Shown here one piece after another: positions 8,765 through 17,549 of a DNA stretch of 64,000 nucleotides (positions are counted from its first letter, which is position 1; each line of letters opens with the position of its first letter). A program made the position numbers and the translations under genes. The DNA lies in assembly GCA_965662355.1 (NCBI GenBank), contig CBFIHP010000006.1, forward strand, positions 220,924 to 284,923, read 5' to 3'. Under the pieces are notes generated by a model that worked only from the letters and a program-made list of their open reading frames with translations, ran no database searches and was not told where the DNA came from. The stretch comes from GCA-2683825 sp965662355. Lineage in GTDB: Bacteria > Planctomycetota > UBA1135 > GCA-002686595.

Positions 8765-10189
8765 CTACTCCTCGGGGTCGCCCTCGAAGCAATACAGGGC
8801 TGTCTGCGAGCGGATGAATACCTGTCCGTCTGCGATCGCGGGGGTGGACCAGATCTCCTCGTCGATGCGATGGGTCGAGAGGAGCTCCCATTCCGGATTC
8901 GCCGTGATGACCGAGAGCTGCCCGGACTTCGAGGCCAGGAGAATCTTGCCCCCGGCGGCGACGGGGGAGGCGTAGTAGGACTCCGGCTCCGCGACGCGGC
9001 CCTGCTTGACCTGCTCGCCCGACTCGGTATCGACGGACGTGAATATGCCCCCCTCGGCGATCAGGAAGATCGTGTCGTTGTACATCACCGGGGAGGGGAT
9101 GTCGGGTAGGGAGCGGCGGTCGGTGAATTTCCAGGTGACATGGGATGAGGTCACGTCGCCCTTGCCGGAGGGGTCGATCGAGAAGAGTCCGCCCGTTGCT
9201 CGGCCACAGGCGACGGCGTATTCCCAGTCTTTGGCGTCGAAGGCGTCGTCGTCGTTGAGATCGAAGATGAACCAGGCCATCTGCAGGAATTCGTGGTCCC
9301 ACTCGTCACGGTTGATGAGCTTGTCGTCGTTCTTGTCGCGTTCGGCCAGGATCTCCTCGAAGCTACCTGCGAACTTGGGAAGGCCGATCGCCGAGGGCGC
9401 CTGCATGAAGGCGTTGATGTAGCAACGGTCTCCATCGATGACGGGAACCGACTTGCTCTGCCAGGCCGAGCCGTCGATCCACCAGAGTTTCTCACCGGAG
9501 TCGACGGCGTAAGAGCAGATCTGGAAAGAGCCCGAGACGATCAGCTGGGCGGGCTTGCCCGCGGGCGCATAGACCGCGGGAGTTGCATAGCTGTGCGTGA
9601 CGCCAGGGCGTTCGACCTTCCAGCGCTCCTTGCCGCTCTTGCGATCGTAGGCCACCACATAGGCGGATTCGTCCTGGTCGACTTGCAGCATGACCAGTTC
9701 GCCGTGCACGATGGCCGAGGTCGACATGCCGTGGGGGATGTTGAACGGGCCGATCTGATGGGACCAGAGCTCCTTGCCCTTGATGTCGTATCCGACGATG
9801 CCGTAGCTGTGGAAGACCGAGTACACACCGACGCCGTCGGTGACTGGCGAGGGTGCCGCGGGGGAGTTCATGCCCGGGCGTTGCCCATCGAAGTCGACCT
9901 TCTTGCGCCAGAGCTCGCTACCGTCGAAGCGATCGAGGCAGATCGTCCACAGGTTCTTGCCCTCGGCCGCTGTCAAGAACAGCAGATCCCTGGCAATCGT
10001 CGGCGACGAATAGCCCGCGGGAATCTCGACGCGCCACTGCAGATTGACCTCGGGGTCGAGTGCATCGGGGATCGCCGTCTTGGAGAGTCCCGTTCCGTTC
10101 GTGCCTCGAAAGCCGCCCCAGGCGGGGGTCTCGTCTTCGTGCGGGAGGAGGATTGTGACTGCTAGGAGGGCAATGACGTGTGCGTACAT
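8765..10189 (-). CDS. Secreted PQQ-like beta-propeller protein with an EF-hand pair
   Basis: A 474-aa protein. I chose the Met beginning MYAHVIALLAVTILL, which gives a signal peptide, over a Met six residues upstream. WD/PQQ-type propeller blades repeat through the chain (for example LQWRVEIPAGYSSPTIA, LWTICLDRFDGSELWRKK, GKERWKVERPG, EIWSTPAIADGQVFIRS). Inserted between blades is a calcium-binding pair: DKNDDKLINRDEW followed by DLNDDDAFDAKDW, both with the Asp/Asn/Asp spacing of EF-hand loops. Planctomycetes encode many such proteins next to secreted enzymes. I infer binding or scaffolding rather than dehydrogenase activity, because the Ca/PQQ catalytic Asp region is not apparent. Confidence 0.85.
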   Translation of the reverse strand: MYAHVIALLAVTILLPHEDETPAWGGFRGTNGTGLSKTAIPDALDPEVNLQWRVEIPAGYSSPTIARDLLFLTAAEGKNLWTICLDRFDGSELWRKKVDFDGQRPGMNSPAAPSPVTDGVGVYSVFHSYGIVGYDIKGKELWSHQIGPFNIPHGMSTSAIVHGELVMLQVDQDESAYVVAYDRKSGKERWKVERPGVTHSYATPAVYAPAGKPAQLIVSGSFQICSYAVDSGEKLWWIDGSAWQSKSVPVIDGDRCYINAFMQAPSAIGLPKFAGSFEEILAERDKNDDKLINRDEWDHEFLQMAWFIFDLNDDDAFDAKDWEYAVACGRATGGLFSIDPSGKGDVTSSHVTWKFTDRRSLPDIPSPVMYNDTIFLIAEGGIFTSVDTESGEQVKQGRVAEPESYYASPVAAGGKILLASKSGQLSVITANPEWELLSTHRIDEEIWSTPAIADGQVFIRSQTALYCFEGDPEE

Positions 10190-10282
10190 GGGCTCCAGGC
10201 ATACCAAAGGTGTACCGATTGCGCCAAAGGCAGAGCGCCGGGGAACCTATCTCGAACGGATTCCCCCTCCGCCGGGTACCGA

Positions 10283-11179
10283 CTAGCGTCCCAGGACGTG
10301 TCGCAAGGCCGTTTCGAGGGACTCGTGCTTGAAACTGAAACCCGTTGAAGAGAGGCGCCCGGCACGCACCCGAGCGGAGGCCATCAACAGCGCTTCGGCC
10401 ATCTCCCCCAGGGCCAGCTTGGCCACGAACGCTGGAAGGGGCAGAAACGCTGGGCGCGACAGGACCCGGCCCAGGATGCGAGCGAAGTCCTTGAAGCGTT
10501 CGGGGTGGGGCGCAACGGCGTTGACCGGGCCCTCGAGTCGATCGTCCTCGATGGCGAAGATGATCATCTCGACCAGATCATCCAACGTTATCCAGCTGGT
10601 CCAGTTCCGTCCGTTTCCTATCGGACCGCCGAGCCCCAGCTTGAAGGGCAGGAGCATGCGTGCGAGGGCTCCACCCTCGGCGGAAAGAACGACCCCGATG
10701 CGCGGGTGGACGACGCGGATGCCGGCCTCGCGCGCGGGGTTGGCCGCTTGTTCCCAGGCGTTGCAAACATCGGGTAGAAAGCCACTACCCTGCGCAGCCT
10801 CCTCGTCGAGCCACTCGTCACCGCGATCACCGTAGAAGCCGATGGCCGAGGCCGAAACGAGAACGCGTGGACCTTGATCAGCGTTGGCGAGTGTCTCCGC
10901 GAGCAAGTGCGTGCCTTCGACACGGCTCTCCTCGATGCGCTCCTTGCGCGCCGCATTCCAGCGCCCAGCCGCGATGTTCTCGCCCGCGAGGTGACAGGCC
11001 GCATCGACACCCATGAGCTGGCGTCCGTTCAGTCGCCCCTGGTCGGGATGCCACTGAATTTCGTCAGCGGAAATCGGCGTGCGACGTACGAGGCGCAACA
11101 CCTGATGTTCTCTTTCCGCGAGCCGTGCGCAGAGGGCCTTGCCCACCAATCCGCTCGCACCCGAAACGATGACCTTCAA
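10283..11179 (-). CDS. NAD(P)-dependent epimerase, SDR39U1/TIGR01777 family
   Basis: A 298-aa atypical short-chain dehydrogenase. The N-terminal dinucleotide-binding motif VSGASGLVGKALC is typical. VDAACHLAGENIAAGRW, SASAIGFYGDRGDE, the HPRIGVVLSAEGGAL segment and the C-terminal SSTGFSFKHESLETALRHVL region are signatures of the TIGR01777 family (E. coli YfcH, human SDR39U1). The length matches the family. The biological substrate of the family is not settled. The PQQ gene lies downstream on the same strand. Confidence 0.9.
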   Translation of the reverse strand: MKVIVSGASGLVGKALCARLAEREHQVLRLVRRTPISADEIQWHPDQGRLNGRQLMGVDAACHLAGENIAAGRWNAARKERIEESRVEGTHLLAETLANADQGPRVLVSASAIGFYGDRGDEWLDEEAAQGSGFLPDVCNAWEQAANPAREAGIRVVHPRIGVVLSAEGGALARMLLPFKLGLGGPIGNGRNWTSWITLDDLVEMIIFAIEDDRLEGPVNAVAPHPERFKDFARILGRVLSRPAFLPLPAFVAKLALGEMAEALLMASARVRAGRLSSTGFSFKHESLETALRHVLGR

Positions 11180-11299
11180 TAGCTGTCCTCCTCAGACATG
11201 TTTGATACGCCATCGTCGCTTCGCTTTCCACTCCCCTGCCGTCATACTCGCTGCCGACTGGAGCCCTTGGCTAGATAGCCGATCCCCAGATAGCGATCC

Positions 11300-11938
11300 A
11301 TGGAACGTCACACCCTGAGCATCTCGAAGACCGCCAGGTACTTCATGGCGGGCGAACCTGGACCTGAAGTCACTGACGTCTGGTTCTGCTTTCACGGCTA
11401 TGCCCAGCTGGCCGGCGCATTCCTCCAGGAATTCGACGGCCTCACAGCGCCCGAAAGACTGTTCGTCGCCCCGGAGGGGCTATCGCGTTTCTACAGGCGC
11501 GGTGGTGGGGGAGACATCGCCGCATCGTGGATGACGAGCCTCGAGCGCACCGATGAAATCGAGGACTACGTCCGCTACATCGATGCGGTCCGCGGTCAAG
11601 TCTTCGGCAACCTAGATCCGGCCACCCGCGTTCACGCCCTCGGCTTCTCCCAGGGAGCGGCAACCGCCGCTCGCTGGGCGCTTCTCGGTTACTCCCCGGT
11701 CAAGCGCCTCATCCTCTGGGCAGGCGATGTTCCCCCGGACCTGGACCTCTTGTCTTGTCGCAGCCGACTCCAGAGCACCGAGCTCGTCATGGTGCGCGGC
11801 AACGCCGATACGTGGCTCTCCGAGGATCGCTGGCTAGCCGAAAAAGAACGCCTGCGTGTCGCGGGCATCGCCTGTCGTTTCATCGATTTCGAGGGCGGCC
11901 ACCAGCTTGATTCCGATGTTCTGGATCGGCTGGTGTGA
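11300..11938 (+). CDS. Alpha/beta-hydrolase, carboxylesterase/phospholipase type
   Basis: A 212-aa protein with a short hydrolase fold: oxyanion region VWFCFHGYAQLA, nucleophile elbow GFSQGAATA (Ser in G-x-S-x-G), an Asp in the RGNADTWLSED region and the catalytic His in FEGGHQLDSDVL. Size and motifs fit the carboxylesterase/phospholipase family of small esterases (YpfH-like). There is no signal peptide, so it is probably cytoplasmic. Its stop is convergent with topoisomerase VI A, 22 nt away. Confidence 0.85.
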   Translation: MERHTLSISKTARYFMAGEPGPEVTDVWFCFHGYAQLAGAFLQEFDGLTAPERLFVAPEGLSRFYRRGGGGDIAASWMTSLERTDEIEDYVRYIDAVRGQVFGNLDPATRVHALGFSQGAATAARWALLGYSPVKRLILWAGDVPPDLDLLSCRSRLQSTELVMVRGNADTWLSEDRWLAEKERLRVAGIACRFIDFEGGHQLDSDVLDRLV

Positions 11939-11960
11939 AACCACGCGAAGCTCACAAAAG

Positions 11961-13169
11961 CTAGGGCAAGAATCCCTTCTTGTTCTTCAGCTTCCGTGGC
12001 AGATACTCCTCGATCACGAAGTTCAACCCCCACTTCGCGAGCGCCTGCTGTTCCGCACGGACCCCCATCTTCAGGAGATCGGTCAAGCCCTTGACCCAAG
12101 GCGTATGGGACTTGAAGAACGGGTCGTTTTTCAAAGCATCCTTTGCGCGCTTGATATCGACCGGCTGCAAGGGGTGCGTGGCGTCCTCGAGCTTGAAGTC
12201 TCTGATGTCCTGGGGGGTGACGCCGAGGTACTGGGCTTTGGGGACGCAGAAGAAGCGGTTGATATGAGCTGCGTTTCCGGAGCCGACCTTCAGGGTTCGG
12301 TAGATGTTCGCGATGCCGTAGGGGTCACAGTCGACGAAGGCGTAGACCGGGATCTTCTTCGAGTCGGATAACAGGCGGACGAAGCGTCGGGTTGCGCGTG
12401 TCGGCACACCGCCCATCTCTACCAGCACGCACTTGGCGCCCTTCCAGTACTTGTGGTTGTTCAGGCGCTGGAACATACCGCCGGTTTCGATGACGAGGAC
12501 GAACTTGGCGTCGGTCTCGAATTGCAGGTGTTCGACGGAGTGGGGGATGGAGTATGAGCCCGTGCCGAAGCCCGTGCAGTCGATGCGGACGCTGTTGCCC
12601 GTCTCCGAATCGCGGTCGATGACAACAAGGTTGCCGGCCACCGAGCCGCCGTGTTCTTCCGGATAGAAGCGCAACTGTTCGCGAGAGAGCCCGTCGAGAC
12701 TTGCCAGGGCCTCGATGTCGTCCATCACGGCATCGGACTCGGGTTGATCCTTGAACTTGCACTCGCCCCAGTTCTTTGAGACGTAGTACGCTTCTCGTTT
12801 CGTGGCGAAGTCGTTGTTTTCGACCATCTCCTTCGAGATGGACATCAAGCGCAGCGTCTGGGCGAAGTTCTTGACCGTGTTGACCGAGAGAGCGCGCGTT
12901 TTCGTACCGCGCCCCAACTGGAAGTAGCCGACCTTGCGGTCGTACTTCACGTTGGAGAGCGAACGCACTGGAAAACGAAGTTCGGGCATGATCCGCCCGT
13001 TGATCTTCAAGCGAACGCGTTCGGCCGTCTTGATGACCAGGTCGATCGTCTTCTTGTCCAGCGTGGTCAGGGCTCCTTTGCGGCGCGACGTGGTCACGGG
13101 CGCGCGCTTGGAGGCGGTCTTTGTTGCCTTCTTGCTGACCTTCTTCTTGGTCGCCTTCTTCTTTGCCAT
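11961..13169 (-). CDS. top6A: DNA topoisomerase VI subunit A (Spo11-like)
   Basis: A 402-aa catalytic subunit of a type IIB topoisomerase, which cuts both DNA strands and passes a duplex through in an ATP-dependent A2B2 complex. The winged-helix part carries ATKREAYYVSKN with Tyr128-Tyr129; by comparison with Spo11 the second Tyr should be the DNA-linking residue. The Toprim domain shows the acidic VLVIETGGMF and the DxD motif FVDCDPYGIANIY. The first 30 residues are almost only Lys, Ala, Thr and Ser (AKKKATKKKVSKKATK), a histone-H1-like tail that archaeal proteins usually lack. The gene follows subunit B by 27 nt in the same operon. Topoisomerase VI is typical of archaea and plants and patchy in bacteria. 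Confidence 0.95.
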   Translation of the reverse strand: MAKKKATKKKVSKKATKTASKRAPVTTSRRKGALTTLDKKTIDLVIKTAERVRLKINGRIMPELRFPVRSLSNVKYDRKVGYFQLGRGTKTRALSVNTVKNFAQTLRLMSISKEMVENNDFATKREAYYVSKNWGECKFKDQPESDAVMDDIEALASLDGLSREQLRFYPEEHGGSVAGNLVVIDRDSETGNSVRIDCTGFGTGSYSIPHSVEHLQFETDAKFVLVIETGGMFQRLNNHKYWKGAKCVLVEMGGVPTRATRRFVRLLSDSKKIPVYAFVDCDPYGIANIYRTLKVGSGNAAHINRFFCVPKAQYLGVTPQDIRDFKLEDATHPLQPVDIKRAKDALKNDPFFKSHTPWVKGLTDLLKMGVRAEQQALAKWGLNFVIEEYLPRKLKNKKGFLP

Positions 13170-13196
13170 CGGAGATTTCCAGGTGGGGGGGCCGGA

Positions 13197-15080
13197 TCAG
13201 AACTTGCGGGAGCGGTGGAGAACGTCTTCGAGGGTCTCCACGGTCTTGTTGCGCTGCGGTTCCGTCAGATCGAGGATCTCCTGCAACGCGATTCCGATGT
13301 GCGGGATGTACTTCTCGATATAGTTGCGCTTCTCGAACTCCTTCTGGAGTCGCTTGCCCTTGCGGATGTAGGTGCCCAGCTTGCGCCCGCAATCCTGCAG
13401 TCCGAGCTTCAGTTCCTTGACGATCTCCGGGTAGGACGCGATGGCTTCCTTCGATTCGGAGGTGAAGGGCACCCAGACGCTAGCGATGTGAACCAGGATG
13501 GCCATCGGAGCGATGGGCAGAGCCCCACGGGGCTGGGTCAGGCCGTAGGAGCGCCAGTTCGTTTGCACGACGGACTTCGTCACCGCACAGGCCGATTGCT
13601 GATAGAGCAGCGGAACGCGGTTGGCAAAGCGCAGCACTCGAATCGGTTCGTCCGAACCCGCGACGAGATCCTCGTGAGCAGTCTTCGGGTCCTGGCGCTT
13701 CTTCTTGGTGATGCGGCCGGTGTCCGTCAGCTCGAGTCCTACGCCGCCTGGCTTGCCGTAGGCGATGCCGACCTCGATCTGGAAGGGGTTGCCGCGATAA
13801 ACGGCTGCCGGCCGCGTCGCGGAGACGTAGAAGTCCGCATCGATCTCCTTCTTCAACCCGCTGATGAGCAGTTCCTCTCCGATCGGAGCGATGCAGTCGG
13901 TCGAAGGGGACGAGATCTTGGTCTTGTTGATCGCCGAGTGCAGTGCGCTGGCTTCTTCGCGGGCGATGCGCGAGGGATAGGACTTGTCAGTCAGGCCCTT
14001 GCCGGCGCTCTTGATGACGTCCTTGGCTACCTTCGGCCCGACGCGGCTGAACTCTTCTTGCAAGAAGCCTGACAGCGAACGGCAACCCGTTTCCTTCAGC
14101 ATCGCGATCAGCCGGCCCAGCTCGATCCCGTGGGGGTGGGGTTTGATCTCGATCGTCTCCGGCGGGAGCTCCTTCGTGTTGCGTTCGTAGGTGACCTTTT
14201 CGCCAGCCGGATCGACGTAGTTCAGCGTCAGGTGGGGGTTTGCGATGGCGGTCTGCTTCAAGTACATGTCGACCGAACGCTGGCCCTTTTGGTAGCGAGC
14301 CTCCATCTCGATCTCGACGCGCGTGCCACTCTTTTTGTCCCACTCGATCTCTTCGTCCTTGTGAATGTCGGGACGGTTCTTCGCCGTGTCGATCCCCAGC
14401 TCGAAGACGTGCGCTTTGCGGCGTGCCCCGGGGCGGGTCAGGATGGTGATCGGCTTGCCCGTGGTCAGCTGGCCATACATCCCCGCGGCCGAAATACCGA
14501 TGCCCTGCTGTCCGCGGCTCTGCGAGAGTTTGTGAAATTTCGAGCCGTAGAGGAGCTTGCCGAAGATCTTCGCGACCTGATCCTTCACGACACCGGGGCC
14601 GTTGTCCTCCACCGCCATGCGGTAGCGGTTTTCCTCCGTCTGGAAAATCTCGACGGTGATCTCGGGCAGGATGCCGGCCTCTTCGCAAGCGTCGAGCGAG
14701 TTGTCCACGGCCTCCTTCACGGCCGTCAAGAGCGCCTTCAGGGGCGAGTCGAAACCCAGTAGGTGGCGGTTCTTGGTGAAGAACTCCGACACCGATATCT
14801 CACGCTGACGCTTGGCCATGGACTCGGCGTCGGCGCGTTTACGTTCCTTCGGTGGAGCCGTTGCCGTGCCCTTCGAAGCCTTCTTCTTGGCCTTGCGCGT
14901 CGCCTTCTCGGCAGCTGGCTTGGTGCTGGCCTTCTTCTTGGCCACCTTGCGCTTGGTGCTCTTCTTCTTTTTCTTGGCCACGGCGTCTGTTTCAGGGGTG
15001 TCGGGGCGCTGTTCGGGCTCGAGATCTTCCGGATCGTCGAGATCGTCGAAGAGCGACGCTTCCTTGTATCGGATCGTCAC
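13197..15080 (-). CDS. top6B: DNA topoisomerase VI subunit B (GHKL ATPase)
   Basis: A 627-aa ATPase and gate subunit. GHKL motifs are intact: N-box TAVKEAVDNSLDA (Asn127), G1 box VEDNGPGV (Asp159), and the topo VI-specific glycine loop SRGQQGIGISAAGMYG (188-203). The transducer domain and the conserved RFANRVPLLYQQSACAVT segment follow, then the C-terminal QRNKTVETLEDV. The N-terminus has an acidic stretch (residues 12-30) and then about 45 Lys/Ala-rich residues before the catalytic core, similar in style to the tail on subunit A. Its start is 12 nt after the mqnA stop, so mqnA, subunit B and subunit A probably form one transcript. Confidence 0.95.
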   Translation of the reverse strand: MTIRYKEASLFDDLDDPEDLEPEQRPDTPETDAVAKKKKKSTKRKVAKKKASTKPAAEKATRKAKKKASKGTATAPPKERKRADAESMAKRQREISVSEFFTKNRHLLGFDSPLKALLTAVKEAVDNSLDACEEAGILPEITVEIFQTEENRYRMAVEDNGPGVVKDQVAKIFGKLLYGSKFHKLSQSRGQQGIGISAAGMYGQLTTGKPITILTRPGARRKAHVFELGIDTAKNRPDIHKDEEIEWDKKSGTRVEIEMEARYQKGQRSVDMYLKQTAIANPHLTLNYVDPAGEKVTYERNTKELPPETIEIKPHPHGIELGRLIAMLKETGCRSLSGFLQEEFSRVGPKVAKDVIKSAGKGLTDKSYPSRIAREEASALHSAINKTKISSPSTDCIAPIGEELLISGLKKEIDADFYVSATRPAAVYRGNPFQIEVGIAYGKPGGVGLELTDTGRITKKKRQDPKTAHEDLVAGSDEPIRVLRFANRVPLLYQQSACAVTKSVVQTNWRSYGLTQPRGALPIAPMAILVHIASVWVPFTSESKEAIASYPEIVKELKLGLQDCGRKLGTYIRKGKRLQKEFEKRNYIEKYIPHIGIALQEILDLTEPQRNKTVETLEDVLHRSRKF

Positions 15081-15092
15081 TGAATCGGATCG

Positions 15093-15893
15093 TCACTGGG
15101 GTACTGCGACAGGAATCGCTTCGGGATTGAGCTCGGCACGGGCCAGATCGAGCTTGGCGGCCTCATCGCGAAATGCGTAGAGCGATGGGGCCATGCGCTC
15201 GCCCAGGTCGTAGGAGCATTCCTCGAAGAGATACCTTCGCGTGGCCCCGTTTGGAACACCCCAGCTGGAAGCCGTCTCCAGGGCGAGGTCCTCCAGGCGG
15301 CTTTGCCCGCGGATGAAGGCCTGCGTAAAGGCGGGAATCCAGGGTGTCACGTCGACGCCGGGGCGCACGACCCACAGGGCGAAGACGAAGGGCAGCCCCG
15401 TTTTCTCGCGCCATTCCTCGGACGGATTCAACACCTGGGGCGCATCCGGAGCCAGGTACTCACGCATGCAGGCATCGCCGATGCGAAGCCACGCCTGTCC
15501 GGGGCCGTGCTTCGGGTCGTCATCAACTTCATAGAAACGCGGTTTCGAGGCGAGCGATCCGGGCCAGACGATCTGGGCCAGGGTGGCCGAGGTCCGGCTG
15601 GCAGGGTCGAGATCCACCCGCTCGACCTTCTCGAGGGGCTCCTTCAGGAAAACCTGCACACTGGAGACGAAACCCTCGCCGCCCACGCAGATCCCATCCA
15701 GGAAGGTGTAGCCCGGCTGACGAAAGAGCTCGATCGAGCTGACCAGCGCAACGTCGATTTCCTGGGCCCGCAGGCCGCGCACGAGTTCCGAAGGAGGGGC
15801 GGTCCAAAAACGGATGCCCGGCTCGTCCTCGAGTCCTGAATCGAGGGGGCGGCCGACGAGATAGGGAACACTTGCGACCCGGAGCATGCGCAT
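15093..15893 (-). CDS. mqnA: Chorismate dehydratase MqnA (futalosine menaquinone pathway)
   Basis: A 266-aa protein of the MqnA/MqnD periplasmic-binding-like fold that converts chorismate to 3-[(1-carboxyvinyl)oxy]benzoate, the first step of the futalosine route. Diagnostic segments are RVASVPYLVGRPLDSGL, IDVALVSSIELFRQPGY, SRTSATLAQIVWPG and LRIGDACMREY. The length is usual for MqnA. The two radical-SAM enzymes of the pathway, mqnE and mqnC, are about 6 kb away on the same strand, which supports this assignment over MqnD. It leads the apparent operon with the topoisomerase VI genes. Confidence 0.9.
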   Translation of the reverse strand: MRMLRVASVPYLVGRPLDSGLEDEPGIRFWTAPPSELVRGLRAQEIDVALVSSIELFRQPGYTFLDGICVGGEGFVSSVQVFLKEPLEKVERVDLDPASRTSATLAQIVWPGSLASKPRFYEVDDDPKHGPGQAWLRIGDACMREYLAPDAPQVLNPSEEWREKTGLPFVFALWVVRPGVDVTPWIPAFTQAFIRGQSRLEDLALETASSWGVPNGATRRYLFEECSYDLGERMAPSLYAFRDEAAKLDLARAELNPEAIPVAVPQ

Positions 15894-15960
15894 AACTTAT
15901 GCCCTCGGCATACCCTATGCCCTCCAGGGGCTGGTGGTTTTTCTTGCCCTTGCCCCTCCC

Positions 15961-16863
15961 ATGGTCCAAACCGAGATCTTCGAGCACCCCTTTTTCGAGG
16001 ACTACGAGCTCCTCGACTCGGGGAATGGCCGCAAGTTGGAGCGCTTCGGAGCGCGGGTCCTCGACCGGCCCGATCCCCAGGCCCTGTGGGAGCCGCGCGT
16101 ACCCGCCGAGTGGGAGGCCGCGGACTTGCGTTTCGTGCGCGAATCCGACCGTGGGGGCCTCTGGGAGCGCCCCGGGCGATCCTTCACGAGTTCCACGGGC
16201 CTGGAGGCCCAGTGGCCCGTGGCCTTTGGCGAGGCCCGTTTTCTCATCCGGCCGACCCCCTTCAAGCACGTGGGGCTCTTTCCCGAGCAGGCCTCGAACT
16301 GGGTCTGGACGGCCCAGCGGATCGAGGCCCTGGCGAGGAACGGCCCCCGTCCGCGCGTACTGAACCTTTTCGGATACACCGGGGCTGGGAGCGTGCTCGC
16401 CGCCCAATCCGGAGCCGAGGTCACGCATATCGATGCTTCGCGCTCGAGCTTGGCCTGGATGCGCGAAAACCTCGAGTCGTCGGGGCTGGCGAGCGACGCG
16501 ATTCGAATCGTGCTCGAGGATGCCCTGCGTTTCGTGCGCCGCGAAGTGCGACGGGGGTCGCGCTACGCCGGGCTCCTGATCGATCCGCCGCACTATGGGC
16601 GCGGTCCGAAAGGGGAGAAGTGGCGCTTCGAAATGGACATCGCGCCCCTGATCCGCGAGGCGGGCCAGCTTCTGGCCGAGGAGAGCTTCCTGGTGCTGTC
16701 GACCTACGCCATCGGCTTTTCGCCTCTGTCGTTGCACGGGCTGCTTTCGGAGCTCGATGGGGGGGAGGTGCGCACCGGCGAGCTGGCCCTTCCACATCGT
16801 CCGCACGAAGGCCTGGCCAAACGGCTCTTGCCCTGCGGCTTTTGTGCGCGGTGGCAGCGTTGA
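15961..16863 (+). CDS. Class I SAM-dependent methyltransferase, RlmI/RlmK-like
   Basis: A 300-aa protein starting MVQTEIFEHPFFEDYELLDSG; an upstream in-frame Met would overlap the divergent mqnA start and is less likely. The Rossmann core shows SAM motif I LNLFGYTGAGSVLAA, the acidic end of strand 2 in VTHIDASRSS, and the catalytic DPPHYG motif (LLIDPPHYGRGPKGEKW). The segment KHVGLFPEQASNWVW is typical of RlmI-type 23S rRNA cytosine or RlmK-type methyltransferases, although this protein lacks the N-terminal PUA domain. The downstream pseudouridine synthase overlaps its 3' end, so an rRNA substrate is likely but not shown. Confidence 0.85.
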   Translation: MVQTEIFEHPFFEDYELLDSGNGRKLERFGARVLDRPDPQALWEPRVPAEWEAADLRFVRESDRGGLWERPGRSFTSSTGLEAQWPVAFGEARFLIRPTPFKHVGLFPEQASNWVWTAQRIEALARNGPRPRVLNLFGYTGAGSVLAAQSGAEVTHIDASRSSLAWMRENLESSGLASDAIRIVLEDALRFVRREVRRGSRYAGLLIDPPHYGRGPKGEKWRFEMDIAPLIREAGQLLAEESFLVLSTYAIGFSPLSLHGLLSELDGGEVRTGELALPHRPHEGLAKRLLPCGFCARWQR

Positions 16864-17546
16864 GCGACGCTGGGCTTCACGTCCTGTACGCCGACAACCA
16901 CGTGCTCGCCGTGGCCAAGCCGGCGGGCCTACCGAGCGTGCCCGATGATTCCGGGGACATGTCGATGCTGGATCTGGCGCGGGAATGGGTGCGGGTCGAA
17001 AAGAACAAACCGGGCAACGTCTTTCTCGGTGTCGTCCACCGACTCGACCGTCCGGTCTCCGGTGTGTTGCTCTTTGCGCGCACCTCGAAGGCGGCGTCCC
17101 GTCTGAGCGATGCGTTTCGCGACCGGCGGGTCGAGAAGACCTACTGGGGCGTCACCTCGCGCGCACCCCAAACCGAGACCGGAAATCTCGAGCAATGGCT
17201 GCGCAAGGACCGCGAGCGCAATCGTGTGCACGTCGTGGCGCCCGAGAGCCCCGAGAGCCGGCGTGCTCTGACCAGGTGGCGTACGCTATCGCGTAGCGAT
17301 CAAGGGCCTGGGCGCGTGCTCGTCGAGCTTTCTCCGCTGACCGGACGCTCGCATCAGTTGCGTGTCGCCGCCGCGAGCGTAGCATCGCCGCTCCTCGGGG
17401 ATCTGAAATACGGTGCGAGCGAGCCCCTCCCCGACAAGAGCATCGCGCTCCACGCTCGGTCCTTGCTCGTGCCCCATCCGACAAGCGGCGAGACCTTGCA
17501 CTTGGAGTGCCCGGTCCCGCCGCTTTGGGTTTGGCGTTTTTCTTGA
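16851..17546 (+). CDS. RluA-family pseudouridine synthase
   Basis: About 231 aa with a GTG start, or 228 aa from a TTG (16860) that overlaps the methyltransferase stop TGA; either implies translational coupling. Family motifs are present: VLYADNHVLAVAKPAGLPS, the catalytic VVHRLDRPVSGVLLFA with the HRLD Asp, KTYWGV, LTGRSHQLRVAAAS and LGDLKYG. It isomerises uridine to pseudouridine in rRNA or tRNA. No S4 domain precedes the catalytic domain, as in the smaller RluA/TruC-like members. A longer upstream open frame exists but runs antisense-like through the methyltransferase and is rejected. Confidence 0.9.
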   Translation: MAALSDAGLHVLYADNHVLAVAKPAGLPSVPDDSGDMSMLDLAREWVRVEKNKPGNVFLGVVHRLDRPVSGVLLFARTSKAASRLSDAFRDRRVEKTYWGVTSRAPQTETGNLEQWLRKDRERNRVHVVAPESPESRRALTRWRTLSRSDQGPGRVLVELSPLTGRSHQLRVAAASVASPLLGDLKYGASEPLPDKSIALHARSLLVPHPTSGETLHLECPVPPLWVWRFS

Positions 17547-17549
17547 GCG

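Noticed and set aside
11961..15080. Assignment of the two-subunit topoisomerase as gyrase or topo IV
   Set aside because: The Spo11-like KREAYY motif, the topo VI glycine loop and the lack of a GyrA-type fold exclude type IIA enzymes.
16086..16850. Upstream extension of the RluA-family frame
   Set aside because: It overlaps the methyltransferase in another frame, is Arg/Gly/Pro-rich and has no family motifs; the synthase motifs begin just after 16851.
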